Part shown: piece by piece, positions 18,203-26,627 of the stretch
Position numbering within the stretch: position 1 is the first letter of the stretch
Layout: every line of letters starts with the position of its first letter
Source: Flavobacterium undicola
Lineage (GTDB): Bacteria > Bacteroidota > Bacteroidia > Flavobacteriales > Flavobacteriaceae
Reading direction: 5' to 3'
Length of the DNA stretch: 64,000 nt
NCBI RefSeq assembly: GCF_009909155.2
Contig: NZ_JAAAPM020000008.1
Coordinates: 78,091 to 142,090 of the forward strand
Translations under genes and position numbers: made by a program
Notes under the pieces: generated by a model
Told to the model about the DNA's origin: nothing
What the model saw: only the letters and a program-made list of their open reading frames with translations
Database searches by the model: none

Positions 18203-19060
18203 TTACAAGATATCCTCACAAGTAAAAACTTCATTCAAACGTACTCCTTTTTCAGTATGTTTCACAGTGATTATTGGATTGTGTGCATCGTGTTCCATAA
18301 ACAAATAGTAATTATTATCGGCAGCAGCATTCATGAATTTTGTTTTTTCATCTATTGTCAAAAGCGGTCTGGTATCATATCCCATGACATACGGAATAGG
18401 AATGTGTCCTGCTGTTGGCAATAAATCGGCACAAAAAACGATGGTTTTCCCCTTGTATTGAATATGCGGAATCATCTGTTTTTCGGTATGTCCATCGACA
18501 AAGAAAATTCCAAAATCCAATTCGGATTTTTCCAGAAAATCGGTTTCATTTCTTTTGATAAAATTGAGCTGACCGCTTTCTTGCATAGGCAAAATATTTT
18601 CCGACAGGAAAGAGGCTTTTTCACGGGAATTAGGCTTCGTAGCCCATTGCCAATGATTTTCATTCGACCAAAACTTAGCGTTTTTAAAAGCAGGTTCGTA
18701 GCCCGTTTTATCGGCATTCCATTGAATAGAACCTCCACAATGATCAAAATGCAAGTGCGTTAGAAATACATCGGTAATATCATCACGATGAAAACCAAAT
18801 TGTGCCAAGGATTTATCCATAGAATGCGTTCCCCAAAGAGAATAATAACCAAAAAACTTCTCCGATTGCTTATTACCCATTCCGGTGTCAATTAAAATCA
18901 ATCGATTGTCGCCTTCTATCAATAAACAACGGGCAGCAATATCAATTAAATTATTAGTGTCGGCAGGATTGGTTTTACTCCAAATCGTTTTTGGCACAAC
19001 GCCAAACATAGCACCTCCGTCCAATTTAAAATTTCCTGTTTCTATGGGATATAACTTCAT
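18203..19060 (-). CDS. MBL-fold metallohydrolase (lactonase-like)
   Basis: This is a 285-residue metallo-beta-lactamase-fold hydrolase. The binuclear metal motif HxHxDH is intact as THLHFDH (His102, His104, Asp106, His107). Further ligands are expected at the His in FFVDGHTEKQ, the Asp in VFCADLLP and a C-terminal His in MEHDAHN. There is no signal peptide, so it is cytoplasmic. The layout (ILIDTGMG strand, long helix, HLHFDH) is like the N-acyl-homoserine lactonase/quinolone-degrading branch, but that branch is functionally mixed and the substrate cannot be told from sequence. It is monocistronic, divergent from the SUF locus and ends at the shared terminator at 18138-18188. Confidence 0.88.
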   Translation of the reverse strand: MKLYPIETGNFKLDGGAMFGVVPKTIWSKTNPADTNNLIDIAARCLLIEGDNRLILIDTGMGNKQSEKFFGYYSLWGTHSMDKSLAQFGFHRDDITDVFLTHLHFDHCGGSIQWNADKTGYEPAFKNAKFWSNENHWQWATKPNSREKASFLSENILPMQESGQLNFIKRNETDFLEKSELDFGIFFVDGHTEKQMIPHIQYKGKTIVFCADLLPTAGHIPIPYVMGYDTRPLLTIDEKTKFMNAAADNNYYLFMEHDAHNPIITVKHTEKGVRLNEVFTCEDIL

Positions 19061-19238
19061 ATTTTTTATTTAAAAATTCTAAAATAATTAGCAATGGCAA
19101 TTTATGTAAAATGAAAGTATTTGTAAAACAAAATAAATCATTTATTAACTAATAAATCAAAATAAGATATATTCATTCTAAATAAGTAGGATAAATAACT
19201 ATTATCTATTTGCTTATTAGTTATAAAAATGTTATCTA

Positions 19239-19270
19239 TTGTGCATTACCGTTTTTATGCCTTATCTTTG
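19239..19270 (+). promoter_or_regulatory. Bacteroidetes-type promoter of the suf locus
   Basis: TTG at 19239-19241 and TATCTTTG at 19263-19270 are separated by 21 bp, matching the -33 (TTG) and -7 (TAnnTTTG) elements of the Bacteroidetes housekeeping sigma factor. Transcription would begin shortly before the ATG at 19299. I see no obvious IscR-type operator. Confidence 0.65.
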
Positions 19271-19298
19271 CAGTTAATTTAGACAAAATCAATACACA

Positions 19299-19628
19299 AT
19301 GATAAAGGTTTCTGATACTGCCAAAAAGAAAATCATCGACTTAATGAAAGATGATGGTTTTGATGCCGCCACAGATTATGTAAGAGTAGGTGTTAAAAGC
19401 GGTGGGTGCTCGGGCTTATCTTATGATTTAAAGTTCGACAAAAACAAAGGTGAAGACGATAAAATTTTCATAGACAACGACATAACTATTGCCGTAGAAA
19501 AAAAATCATTCTTATATTTAGCTGGAACTATTTTAGAATTCTCAGGCGGATTAAACGGAAAAGGATTTGTTTTCAATAACCCAAATGCAACTAGAACTTG
19601 TGGATGTGGAGAAAGTTTTTCTCTTTAA
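19299..19628 (+). CDS. A-type iron-sulfur carrier (HesB/IscA/SufA family)
   Basis: The 109-residue protein is the usual length for A-type Fe-S carriers and has the three conserved cysteines: Cys37 in SGGCSGLSY and Cys101/Cys103 in the C-terminal CGCGESF. These proteins take up Fe-S clusters from the SufBCD scaffold and pass them to apo-enzymes in the cytoplasm. It is the first gene after the suf promoter and 180 bp upstream of sufB, so a SufA/ErpA-like role is likely; which of these subtypes it is cannot be decided from sequence alone. Confidence 0.95.
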   Translation: MIKVSDTAKKKIIDLMKDDGFDAATDYVRVGVKSGGCSGLSYDLKFDKNKGEDDKIFIDNDITIAVEKKSFLYLAGTILEFSGGLNGKGFVFNNPNATRTCGCGESFSL

Positions 19629-19808
19629 ATCTTTGATAAAAAACTAAATCTTTTTTAAGGAATTTGAAACCCATTATTAAAAGAATCAAATCCTGAAATT
19701 AGAATCGAAAATAAATGATTAAAAAAATATTTAAAGAGGTTCTCAATCTTTAAATTTTTATCCCAAGCCTGATGGGCGGACGGACGAAGTAATCTTTAAA
19801 TTAAAAAA

Positions 19809-21257
19809 ATGAGCAAATACACAGAAGACGATTTAAAAATCGAACTCGAAACGAAAGAGTACGAGTACGGATTTTACACCAATCTAGAATCGGAGACGTT
19901 TCCTATTGGGTTAAATGAAGACATTGTTCGTGCCATTTCACAGAAAAAAGGTGAACCACAATGGATGACCGATTGGCGTATCGAAGCTTTCAGAGCTTGG
20001 GAGGAAATGATTGAGCCAAATTGGGCCAATGTAAAATATGAAAAACCGGATTTTCAAGCTATATCTTATTACTCAGCTCCAAAAAAAGCAGACCCAAACA
20101 AAACCTTGGACGATGTAGATCCTGAACTTTTGGAAATGTACAAAAAGTTGGGTATCTCTGTCGATGAGCAAAAAATGATGAATAATGTGGCGATGGATAT
20201 TGTAGTAGACTCTGTTTCTGTAGCTACAACATTCAAAAAAACATTAGGCGAAAAAGGAATTATCTTTATGAGTATTTCTGAAGCCATCAAAGAACATCCT
20301 GAATTAGTTCGTAAATATCTCGGTACCGTTGTTCCTCAAAGAGACAACTTTTATGCCGCTTTAAATTCGGCTGTTTTCTCTGATGGTTCGTTTTGTTATA
20401 TTCCAAAAGGCGTAAAATGTCCAATGGAATTATCTACTTATTTCCGTATTAATCAAGCAGGAACTGGACAGTTCGAAAGAACACTGGTTATTGCTGACGA
20501 AGGAAGTTATGTATCATACTTAGAAGGTTGTACGGCTCCAAGTCGTGATGAAAACCAATTGCACGCTGCTGTAGTTGAGCTAATCGCTTTGGACAATGCC
20601 GAAATTAAATATTCTACCGTTCAAAACTGGTATCCTGGAAACAAGGAGGGTAAAGGTGGAGTTTTCAATTTTGTGACCAAAAGAGGATTCTGCGAAACTA
20701 ACGCTAAAATTTCCTGGACACAGGTTGAAACAGGATCTGCGATAACCTGGAAATATCCTTCTGTTATTTTAAAAGGAGACAACTCAATAGGAGAATTCTA
20801 TTCGATTGCCGTTACAAATAATTATCAACAAGCCGATACAGGAACAAAAATGATTCATTTAGGTAAAAACACTAAATCGACCATTATTTCTAAAGGTATT
20901 TCGGCTGGGAAATCGCAAAACAGTTATAGAGGATTGGTACAAATTAGTCCAAGAGCTGATAACGCCCGTAACTTTTCTCAATGTGACTCATTATTGATGG
21001 GTAACAATTGTGGAGCACATACTTTCCCTTATATCGAAAGTAAAAATCCAACTGCTAAAATAGAACACGAAGCAACCACTTCTAAAATTGGTGAAGACCA
21101 AGTTTTCTATTGCAACCAACGTGGAATACCAACTGAGAAAGCCATTGCCTTAATTGTAAACGGTTTCAGTAAAGATGTATTAAACAAGTTGCCAATGGAA
21201 TTTGCTGTTGAAGCACAAAAATTATTAGAAATTTCTCTTGAAGGATCAGTAGGATAA
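19809..21257 (+). CDS. sufB: Fe-S cluster scaffold subunit SufB
   Basis: SufB is the scaffold core of the cytosolic SufBC2D complex on which nascent clusters are built. The 482-residue product matches the family length, with the beta-helix core visible as ordered short strands (for instance VYCNQRGI-like '[14 protein letters not shown]' near the C-terminus). The cysteine equivalent to the proposed cluster/sulfur-acceptor Cys of E. coli SufB is at about residue 392 in [12 protein letters not shown]. The next suf gene, sufC, is displaced by about 500 bp because a toxin-antitoxin pair begins only 19 bp after the sufB stop. Confidence 0.97.
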   Translation: MSKYTEDDLKIELETKEYEYGFYTNLESETFPIGLNEDIVRAISQKKGEPQWMTDWRIEAFRAWEEMIEPNWANVKYEKPDFQAISYYSAPKKADPNKTLDDVDPELLEMYKKLGISVDEQKMMNNVAMDIVVDSVSVATTFKKTLGEKGIIFMSISEAIKEHPELVRKYLGTVVPQRDNFYAALNSAVFSDGSFCYIPKGVKCPMELSTYFRINQAGTGQFERTLVIADEGSYVSYLEGCTAPSRDENQLHAAVVELIALDNAEIKYSTVQNWYPGNKEGKGGVFNFVTKRGFCETNAKISWTQVETGSAITWKYPSVILKGDNSIGEFYSIAVTNNYQQADTGTKMIHLGKNTKSTIISKGISAGKSQNSYRGLVQISPRADNARNFSQCDSLLMGNNCGAHTFPYIESKNPTAKIEHEATTSKIGEDQVFYCNQRGIPTEKAIALIVNGFSKDVLNKLPMEFAVEAQKLLEISLEGSVG

Positions 21258-21276
21258 TTTTTAAATCTGAATAGTC

Positions 21277-21483
21277 ATGGATCTTGTTTTAAAAAATGTA
21301 AAGAAAAAAGATTTTCCAGTATTGAAATCACTGGCAAAATCGCTTGGATTTGAAATTACAATTGAAGAAGAAAAGCCATACAATGAAGAATTTGTGAAAG
21401 AAATTTTACAAGGTCAAAAAGATCTTCAGGAAGGAAGAGGTATAAAAATGACCCTGGAGGAAATACAAGCTTTATGCAAATAG
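21277..21483 (+). CDS. Small antitoxin (DUF2683-like) of a YoeB-type TA pair inside the suf operon
   Basis: This 68-residue, Lys/Glu-rich protein starts 19 bp after sufB and overlaps the start of the toxin gene by 10 bp, the classic antitoxin-first arrangement. It begins with a short beta strand and helix (DLVLKNVKKKDFPVLKSLAKSLG) and ends in a charged helix with EEIQALCK. This build resembles DUF2683-type antitoxins that accompany RelE/YoeB toxins in Bacteroidetes. It is not a Phd/YefM-type antitoxin like the one at 54435. The C-terminal half is expected to wrap the toxin. No own promoter with a clear TAnnTTTG box is visible in the 19-bp gap, so it may be expressed from the suf promoter. Confidence 0.8.
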   Translation: MDLVLKNVKKKDFPVLKSLAKSLGFEITIEEEKPYNEEFVKEILQGQKDLQEGRGIKMTLEEIQALCK

Positions 21484-21743
21484 TATTTACTCCAAAAGCT
21501 AAAAAAGATTTAGATTTTTGGGTCAAATCTGGTAATAAAACCATTTTACGAAAAATTAATACATTAATTGAAGATATACAACTTCATCCTTATGATGGAA
21601 TTGGAAAGCCCGAAGCTTTAAAACACGAGCTTTCAGGAAAATGGTCAAGAAGAATTGATAAAGAACATAGAATTATATATGAAATTATAGACGAGAATAC
21701 GATTGATATTTTAAGCATATTTTCATTAAAAGGACATTATTAA
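21474..21743 (+). CDS. Txe/YoeB-family ribosome-dependent mRNA interferase toxin
   Basis: The 89-residue product aligns by eye along its whole length with YoeB. The core KWSRRIDKEHRIIYEI carries the conserved Arg and Glu/His surroundings, and the C-terminus ends in GHY like the catalytic His-Tyr end of YoeB. Such toxins bind the ribosomal A site and cleave mRNA at the start of translation. It overlaps the antitoxin by 10 bp and is followed by sufC after 22 bp, so this pair sits inside the transcription unit of an essential pathway. The active-site positions look intact, arguing against a dead remnant. Confidence 0.88.
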   Translation: MQIVFTPKAKKDLDFWVKSGNKTILRKINTLIEDIQLHPYDGIGKPEALKHELSGKWSRRIDKEHRIIYEIIDENTIDILSIFSLKGHY

Positions 21744-21765
21744 ATAAAGAAAAACACATTAAAGA

Positions 21766-22512
21766 ATGTTATCAATAAAAAATCTACACGCCTCAATAGG
21801 TGATAAAGAAATTCTTAAAGGAATCGATTTAGAAGTAAAAGCAGGAGAAATCCATGCGATAATGGGACCAAATGGAGCTGGAAAAAGTACTCTTTCGGCA
21901 ATTATTGCAGGAAACGAAAATTATGAGGTAACTCAAGGTGAAATCCTATTAGAAAACGAAGACATCTCTGAATTAGCTCCTGAAGAAAGAGCACACAAAG
22001 GAGTGTTTCTTTCATTCCAATACCCGGTTGAAATCCCTGGTGTTTCGGTAACAAACTTCATGAAAACTGCTATCAACGAAACACGTAAAGCTAACGGTCA
22101 GGAAGAGATGCCAGCTAACGAAATGCTGAAAGTAATTCGTGAAAAATCAGAATTATTAGAAATCGACCGTAAGTTTTTATCTCGTTCTCTTAACGAAGGT
22201 TTCTCTGGTGGAGAGAAAAAACGTAACGAGATTTTCCAAATGGCTATGTTGGAACCTAAATTAGCGATCCTTGACGAAACCGATTCTGGTTTAGATATCG
22301 ATGCTTTAAGAATTGTTGCCAATGGTGTTAACAAATTGAAAAGCGACAAAAACGCTATCATCCTAATCACGCACTACCAAAGATTATTAGATTATATCGT
22401 TCCTGATTTTGTTCACGTATTATACAATGGGAAAATTGTAAAATCTGGTGGAGCTGAATTAGCACATGAGTTAGAAGATAAAGGATACGACTGGATTAAA
22501 GGAGAAAATTAA
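21766..22512 (+). CDS. sufC: Fe-S assembly ATPase SufC
   Basis: SufC is the ABC-type ATPase of the SufBC2D scaffold and powers the conformational change that exposes the cluster site. The 248 residues contain Walker A GPNGAGKST, a SufC-style signature FSGGEKKRNE, Walker B LAILDETDSGLD (with the SufC-typical DETDSGLD) and the H-loop ILITHYQR. There is no membrane domain, as expected for this soluble family. It lies 22 bp after the YoeB-type toxin gene and 77 bp before sufD. Confidence 0.97.
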   Translation: MLSIKNLHASIGDKEILKGIDLEVKAGEIHAIMGPNGAGKSTLSAIIAGNENYEVTQGEILLENEDISELAPEERAHKGVFLSFQYPVEIPGVSVTNFMKTAINETRKANGQEEMPANEMLKVIREKSELLEIDRKFLSRSLNEGFSGGEKKRNEIFQMAMLEPKLAILDETDSGLDIDALRIVANGVNKLKSDKNAIILITHYQRLLDYIVPDFVHVLYNGKIVKSGGAELAHELEDKGYDWIKGEN

Positions 22513-22517
22513 AATTT

Positions 22518-22580
22518 GTTTATAGTTTATAGCTTGTTGTTCCTACTTGGGCAACAAACAAAAAACCGTAAACCATAAAC
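22518..22580. repeat. AT-rich imperfect palindrome between sufC and sufD
   Basis: GTTTATAGTTTATAG followed by TTGTTG pairs with CAACAA and the downstream TAAACCATAAAC, giving a long hairpin of roughly 20 bp with mismatches that covers nearly the whole sufC-sufD gap. A related palindrome lies at 26570-26620 in the same locus. Confidence 0.6.
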
Positions 22581-22589
22581 ATTATAAAA

Positions 22590-23906
22590 ATGGAATTAAA
22601 AGAAAAATTATTATCGTCTTTTATGGCTTTTGAAGAGCGTGTTGATGTCCAATCACAACTTCATGACGTGAGAACTTCGGCAATAAAAAACTTTGAAAAC
22701 AAAGGCTTCCCTACTAAAAAAGAGGAAGCTTGGAAATACACTTCGCTAAATGCCATTCTAAAAAATGACTTTACCGTTTTTCCTAAAAAAGACAGCGCTA
22801 TAGAATTCAACCAGGTAAAAAAATACTTTATTCACGAAATCGATACGTACAAAGTTGTTTTTATTGACGGCATTTTTAGCTCTCACCTATCTTCAACCAC
22901 ACACGATGGAATCGATGTTTGTTTAATGTCTTCGGCATTGACAAAACCAAAATACAAAATGGTTATTGATAACTATTTTAACAAAATTGCGAGCAAAGAC
23001 GACAGCCTGACTTCATTAAATACGGCTTTCGCCAATGAAGGAGCTTACATCAATATTCCAAAAAGCAAGGTTGCAGACAAACCTATTGAGATTATGTATT
23101 TCTCAACAGGAAATGAATCAGCATTAATGGTTCAACCTAGAAACCTAGTTATTGTAGGTGAGAATTCTCATGTACAAATCATTGAGCGTCACCAAAGTTT
23201 AAGCGAGAATCCAGTTTTAACTAATTCGGTTACAGAAATTTTTGCTCAAAAACGTGCTATTGTGGATTATTATAAAATCCAAAACGACAGTCTCGAAGCT
23301 AATTTAATTGACAATACTTACGTTTCACAACAAAAAGAAAGTCATGTTTATGTTCATACTTTTTCTTTTGGTGGAAACCTAACAAGAAACAACTTGAATT
23401 TCTACCATTACGGTGAAAGATTGACGAGTACGTTAAACGGAATTACGATTATTGGCGAAAACCAACACGTAGATCATTACACCTTAGTAAATCATGCTGA
23501 GCCAAATTGTGAGAGTTTTCAGGATTACAAAGGAATCTTCTCTGATCGTTCAACAGGTGTTTTCAACGGAAAAGTATATGTAGAGAAAGAAGCTCAAAAA
23601 ACCAATGCTTTCCAAAAAAGCAACAACATTTTATTGAGTGATAAAGCTACCATCAACGCAAAACCACAATTGGAAATTTTTGCCGATGATGTAAAATGTT
23701 CTCACGGTTGTACCGTTGGACAATTAGACGAAACCGCTTTATTCTACATGCAACAAAGAGGTATTCCTAAAAAAGAAGCCAAAGCTTTGTTGATGTATGC
23801 TTTCTCTAATGCCGTTATCGAAAACATCAAAATACCAGAATTAAAACAAAGAATCACTACTATTATCGCCAATAAATTAGGCGTGAAATTAGGATTTGAC
23901 TTATAA
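22590..23906 (+). CDS. sufD: Fe-S cluster assembly protein SufD
   Basis: SufD is the SufB paralogue that pairs with it in the SufBC2D complex and is needed for iron entry. The 438-residue product shows the family's C-terminal signature CSHGCTVGQLDETALFY, with the His equivalent to the functionally important SufD histidine, followed by the QQRGIPKKEAKALL helix that binds SufC. It ends 25 bp before a strong terminator, which closes the first suf transcript. Confidence 0.96.
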   Translation: MELKEKLLSSFMAFEERVDVQSQLHDVRTSAIKNFENKGFPTKKEEAWKYTSLNAILKNDFTVFPKKDSAIEFNQVKKYFIHEIDTYKVVFIDGIFSSHLSSTTHDGIDVCLMSSALTKPKYKMVIDNYFNKIASKDDSLTSLNTAFANEGAYINIPKSKVADKPIEIMYFSTGNESALMVQPRNLVIVGENSHVQIIERHQSLSENPVLTNSVTEIFAQKRAIVDYYKIQNDSLEANLIDNTYVSQQKESHVYVHTFSFGGNLTRNNLNFYHYGERLTSTLNGITIIGENQHVDHYTLVNHAEPNCESFQDYKGIFSDRSTGVFNGKVYVEKEAQKTNAFQKSNNILLSDKATINAKPQLEIFADDVKCSHGCTVGQLDETALFYMQQRGIPKKEAKALLMYAFSNAVIENIKIPELKQRITTIIANKLGVKLGFDL

Positions 23907-23930
23907 TTGTTTTGAAAAAACAGACACAAC

Positions 23931-23965
23931 AAACGCAAAGTTTAATTTATTTAAGCTTTGCGTTT
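23931..23965 (+). terminator. Intrinsic terminator after sufD
   Basis: A 10-bp perfect inverted repeat AAACGCAAAG/CTTTGCGTTT (23931-23940 and 23956-23965) is followed by a T run to 23970. It separates the A-carrier/sufBCD transcript from sufS, which has its own putative promoter. Confidence 0.85.
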
Positions 23966-24050
23966 TTTTTCATTAAAACTTAAAGCTAAAAAAAGACATC
24001 ATTCTCTTGCTATAGATTTAAATGATACTACAATCAATCAAAACAAATAA

Positions 24051-24086
24051 TTGCAGTAGAAAACAATTTTAGTTTTAGTACTTTTG
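24051..24086 (+). promoter_or_regulatory. Putative promoter of sufS
   Basis: TACTTTTG at 24079-24086 fits the TAnnTTTG -7 box, with a TTG at 24051-24053. The 25-bp spacer is at the long end of the usual range. The position directly after the sufD terminator and 24 bp before the sufS ATG supports it. Confidence 0.5.
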
Positions 24087-24110
24087 TATTAAGATTTTTT
24101 CTAAATAATT

Positions 24111-25325
24111 ATGTTAGACATTCAAAAAATAAGAGCTGATTTTCCCATCTTACAACAAAAAGTAAACGGAAAACCTTTAGTATATTTCGATAACGGAGCT
24201 ACTTCGCAAAAACCTCAGGTGGTTATAGATGCCATTTCAAAATATTATCAGGAAATTAATGCCAATATTCACCGTGGCGTTCATACCTTAAGTCAGTTGG
24301 CAACTGATGCCTACGAAATTGCCCGTGGCAAAGTTCAAAATCACATTAATGCCAAACACGCTCATGAAGTACTTTTTACTTCAGGAACTACTTTTGGGAT
24401 CAATTTGGTTGCCAATGGTTTTGCTTCGATTTTAAAACCAGGTGATGAAGTGATTGTTTCGCATTTAGAGCACCATAGTAATATTGTGCCTTGGCAAATG
24501 TTATGCGAGAAAACCGGAGCTACTCTAAAAGTCATTCCGATGAATGAAAACGGAGAGTTGGTTATGGCTGAATATGATAAATTGCTTTCGGATAAAACCA
24601 AAATTGTAACGGTAAATCACATCTCGAACGCTTTGGGAACTATCAACCCAATCAAATACATGATTGATAAAGCGCACGAAGTAGGAGCTGCAATCTTGAT
24701 AGACGGAGCACAATCAGTGCCGCATTTAAAACCCGATGTTCAGGCTTTAGATTGCGATTTTTATGCTTTTTCGGGACACAAAATGTGTGGACCAACAGGA
24801 ACCGGAATCTTGTACGGAAAAGAAGCTTGGTTAAATAAATTACCTCCTTATCAGGGTGGTGGCGAAATGATTAAGGAAGTTACTTTCGAGAAAACTACTT
24901 ATGCCGAATTGCCTCATAAATTTGAAGCGGGAACACCACATATTGCAGGAGGAATTGTTTTGGGAACAGCAATTGATTATTTGAATGAAGTAGGTTTTGA
25001 AAACATTCAACAACAAGAATTAGAATTATTAGCTTACGCAACCGAACGTTTGTCAGAAATTGAAGGCTTGCGTATTTACGGTAATTCCGAAGCAAAAACT
25101 TCGGTTATTTCATTTAATATCGAAGGAATTCACCCTTATGATATTGGTAGTATTATTGATAAATTAGGAATCGCAGTAAGAACAGGTCACCATTGTGCAC
25201 AACCCATTATGAATTTCTTTGGAATCCCAGGAACCATAAGAGCTTCTTTCTCGTTTTACAACACCAAAGAAGAAATTGATGCCTTAGTTGATGCCGTTAA
25301 AAAAGCCCAATTAATGTTATCCTAA
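24111..25325 (+). CDS. sufS: Cysteine desulfurase SufS
   Basis: SufS is a PLP-dependent group II cysteine desulfurase that removes sulfur from cysteine as a protein-bound persulfide. The 404-residue product has the PLP-binding lysine at about 224 in AFSGHKMCGPTGTG, the nucleotide-sugar-fold motif DGAQSVPH before it, and the persulfide Cys at about 362 in RTGHHCAQP. It is followed by a small lipoprotein gene and then sufE, its sulfur-acceptor partner, so the sulfur-donor half of SUF is a separate transcript from the scaffold half. Confidence 0.97.
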   Translation: MLDIQKIRADFPILQQKVNGKPLVYFDNGATSQKPQVVIDAISKYYQEINANIHRGVHTLSQLATDAYEIARGKVQNHINAKHAHEVLFTSGTTFGINLVANGFASILKPGDEVIVSHLEHHSNIVPWQMLCEKTGATLKVIPMNENGELVMAEYDKLLSDKTKIVTVNHISNALGTINPIKYMIDKAHEVGAAILIDGAQSVPHLKPDVQALDCDFYAFSGHKMCGPTGTGILYGKEAWLNKLPPYQGGGEMIKEVTFEKTTYAELPHKFEAGTPHIAGGIVLGTAIDYLNEVGFENIQQQELELLAYATERLSEIEGLRIYGNSEAKTSVISFNIEGIHPYDIGSIIDKLGIAVRTGHHCAQPIMNFFGIPGTIRASFSFYNTKEEIDALVDAVKKAQLMLS

Positions 25326-25334
25326 AACTAAAAT

Positions 25335-25772
25335 ATGAAATTACTATCGCTATTAATATTGACCATTTTTCTAGGGAAAGGCTGTGAAGATAATGTAAAA
25401 CAAAATATTGCAACAGCAGAAATTATATACACAGCGAACACTAGAGGTTATTATCAGGAAATAATCATCAAAAATCATATTGCTAGCGTAAAAAACAATA
25501 GAAAAGGAAAAGCCGTTCAAACTAAAATATCAGATGCAGACTGGAAAGAGCTGGTTAAACTTTTTCAAGAAGTCGATTTAGAAGAAATAAAAGACCTAAA
25601 ATCACCTACTGAAAAACGCTTTTATGATGGTGCGGCGATTGCTAATTTGAAAATAAATTACAAAGGAAAAAACTATGAATCACAAAGTTTTGACCATGGG
25701 TTCCCTCCTTATGAAATAAAAAGAATAGTGACTAAAATAAATTCATTTGCAAAACAAAATAATGAAAATTAA
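25335..25772 (+). CDS. Small putative lipoprotein of unknown function between sufS and sufE
   Basis: The 145-residue protein starts 9 bp after sufS and overlaps sufE by 11 bp, so it is locked into the operon. It has a short hydrophobic N-terminus (LLSLLILTIFLGKGC); the Cys at about residue 17 suggests a lipoprotein, although GKGC is an atypical lipobox. The rest is a compact alpha/beta protein with a 'DADWKELVKLF' helix and a 'YDGAAIANLKINYKGKNYES' pair of strands. The pattern is seen in small flavobacterial lipoproteins of unknown role. Export would place it away from the cytoplasmic SUF machine, so a direct role in Fe-S assembly is doubtful. Confidence 0.7.
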   Translation: MKLLSLLILTIFLGKGCEDNVKQNIATAEIIYTANTRGYYQEIIIKNHIASVKNNRKGKAVQTKISDADWKELVKLFQEVDLEEIKDLKSPTEKRFYDGAAIANLKINYKGKNYESQSFDHGFPPYEIKRIVTKINSFAKQNNEN

Positions 25773-26181
25773 AGATATACAAGAAGAAATTGTTGACGAA
25801 TTCTCGATGTTTGATGATTGGATGCAGCGTTATGAATACATCATCGAGTTAGGAAAAAATCTTCCGTTAATCAAAGAAGAATTCAAAGTTGATGAAAATT
25901 TAATTAAAGGTTGTCAATCAAAAGTTTGGTTACAAGGAGAACAAAATGAAGATAAAATAGTCTTCACTGCCGATAGTGATGCAATTTTAACCAAAGGAAT
26001 AATTGCTATATTAATTCGTGTTTTTTCAAATCAAACTCCAAAAGACATCATTGATGCCGAAATGGGTTTCATTGACGAAATAGGCTTAAAAGAACATTTA
26101 TCACCTACAAGAGCAAATGGTCTTGTATCAATGATAAAGAATATTAAAATGTATGCTTTGGCATTCAACACTAGAGGATAA
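25762..26181 (+). CDS. sufE: Sulfur acceptor SufE
   Basis: SufE accepts the persulfide sulfur from SufS and hands it to SufB. I start it at ATG 25762 (MKIKDIQEEIVDEF), giving 139 residues, the usual SufE size; an upstream TTG would add only five residues. The active Cys is residue 51 in LIKGCQSKVWL, the same position as in E. coli SufE. The gene overlaps the preceding lipoprotein gene by 11 bp, and sufT follows after 46 bp. Confidence 0.95.
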   Translation: MKIKDIQEEIVDEFSMFDDWMQRYEYIIELGKNLPLIKEEFKVDENLIKGCQSKVWLQGEQNEDKIVFTADSDAILTKGIIAILIRVFSNQTPKDIIDAEMGFIDEIGLKEHLSPTRANGLVSMIKNIKMYALAFNTRG

Positions 26182-26227
26182 AACAAAAACACAAATGAAC
26201 TTATATGGTTCAAAAAATAGACATAAA

Positions 26228-26551
26228 ATGGAACAAGAAATAGACACCAACGAACTAGGGGAAGCAATTGTAAAGAAGTTAAAAACCATTTACGATCCTG
26301 AGATTCCTGTAGACATTTACGAACTAGGATTGATTTATGACGTAATGGTAAATACGGATTACGAAGTAAAAATCCTTATGACACTTACTTCTCCAAACTG
26401 TCCGGTAGCCGAGAGTTTACCTAGAGAAGTAGAAGAAAAAATAAAATCGATTGAGCATGTAAGAGGTGCCGAAGTAGAAATCACTTTCGATCCGCCTTGG
26501 AGCAAAGATTTAATGAGTGAAGAAGCGAAACTAGAACTAGGAATGCTATAA
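26228..26551 (+). CDS. sufT: SufT, DUF59/MIP18 family Fe-S maturation factor
   Basis: The start is set at ATG 26228 (MEQEIDTNELGEA), giving 107 residues, the size of single-domain DUF59 proteins; an earlier in-frame start at 26153 would overlap sufE and add 25 unconserved residues. The family motif DPEIPVDIYELGLIYD and the TSPNCPVAESLP loop with the conserved Cys are present. SufT proteins assist maturation or delivery of Fe-S clusters in SUF-dependent bacteria, and this gene sits in the sufS-sufE transcript. Confidence 0.92.
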   Translation: MEQEIDTNELGEAIVKKLKTIYDPEIPVDIYELGLIYDVMVNTDYEVKILMTLTSPNCPVAESLPREVEEKIKSIEHVRGAEVEITFDPPWSKDLMSEEAKLELGML

Positions 26552-26569
26552 TCCGTTAATTTGTTTTTT

Positions 26570-26620
26570 GTTTATGGTTTGTTGTTTTGAACCTCAAACT
26601 ATAAACTACAAACTATAAAC
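26570..26620. repeat. AT-rich palindrome between sufT and the DUF2480 gene
   Basis: GTTTATGGTTTG (26570-26581) pairs with CAAACTATAAAC (26609-26620) with one mismatch, and the right arm is itself doubled (AAACTATAAACTACAAACTATAAAC region). It is related to the palindrome at 22518-22580, and both lie directly before a gene start in the suf locus. Confidence 0.6.
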
Positions 26621-26627
26621 TTTTAAA

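Noticed and set aside
19629..19808. Possible small gene or riboswitch between the A-type carrier and sufB
   Set aside because: 180 bp of AT-rich sequence with only a short GC-rich stretch around 19765-19790; no stable structure or ORF that I can support.
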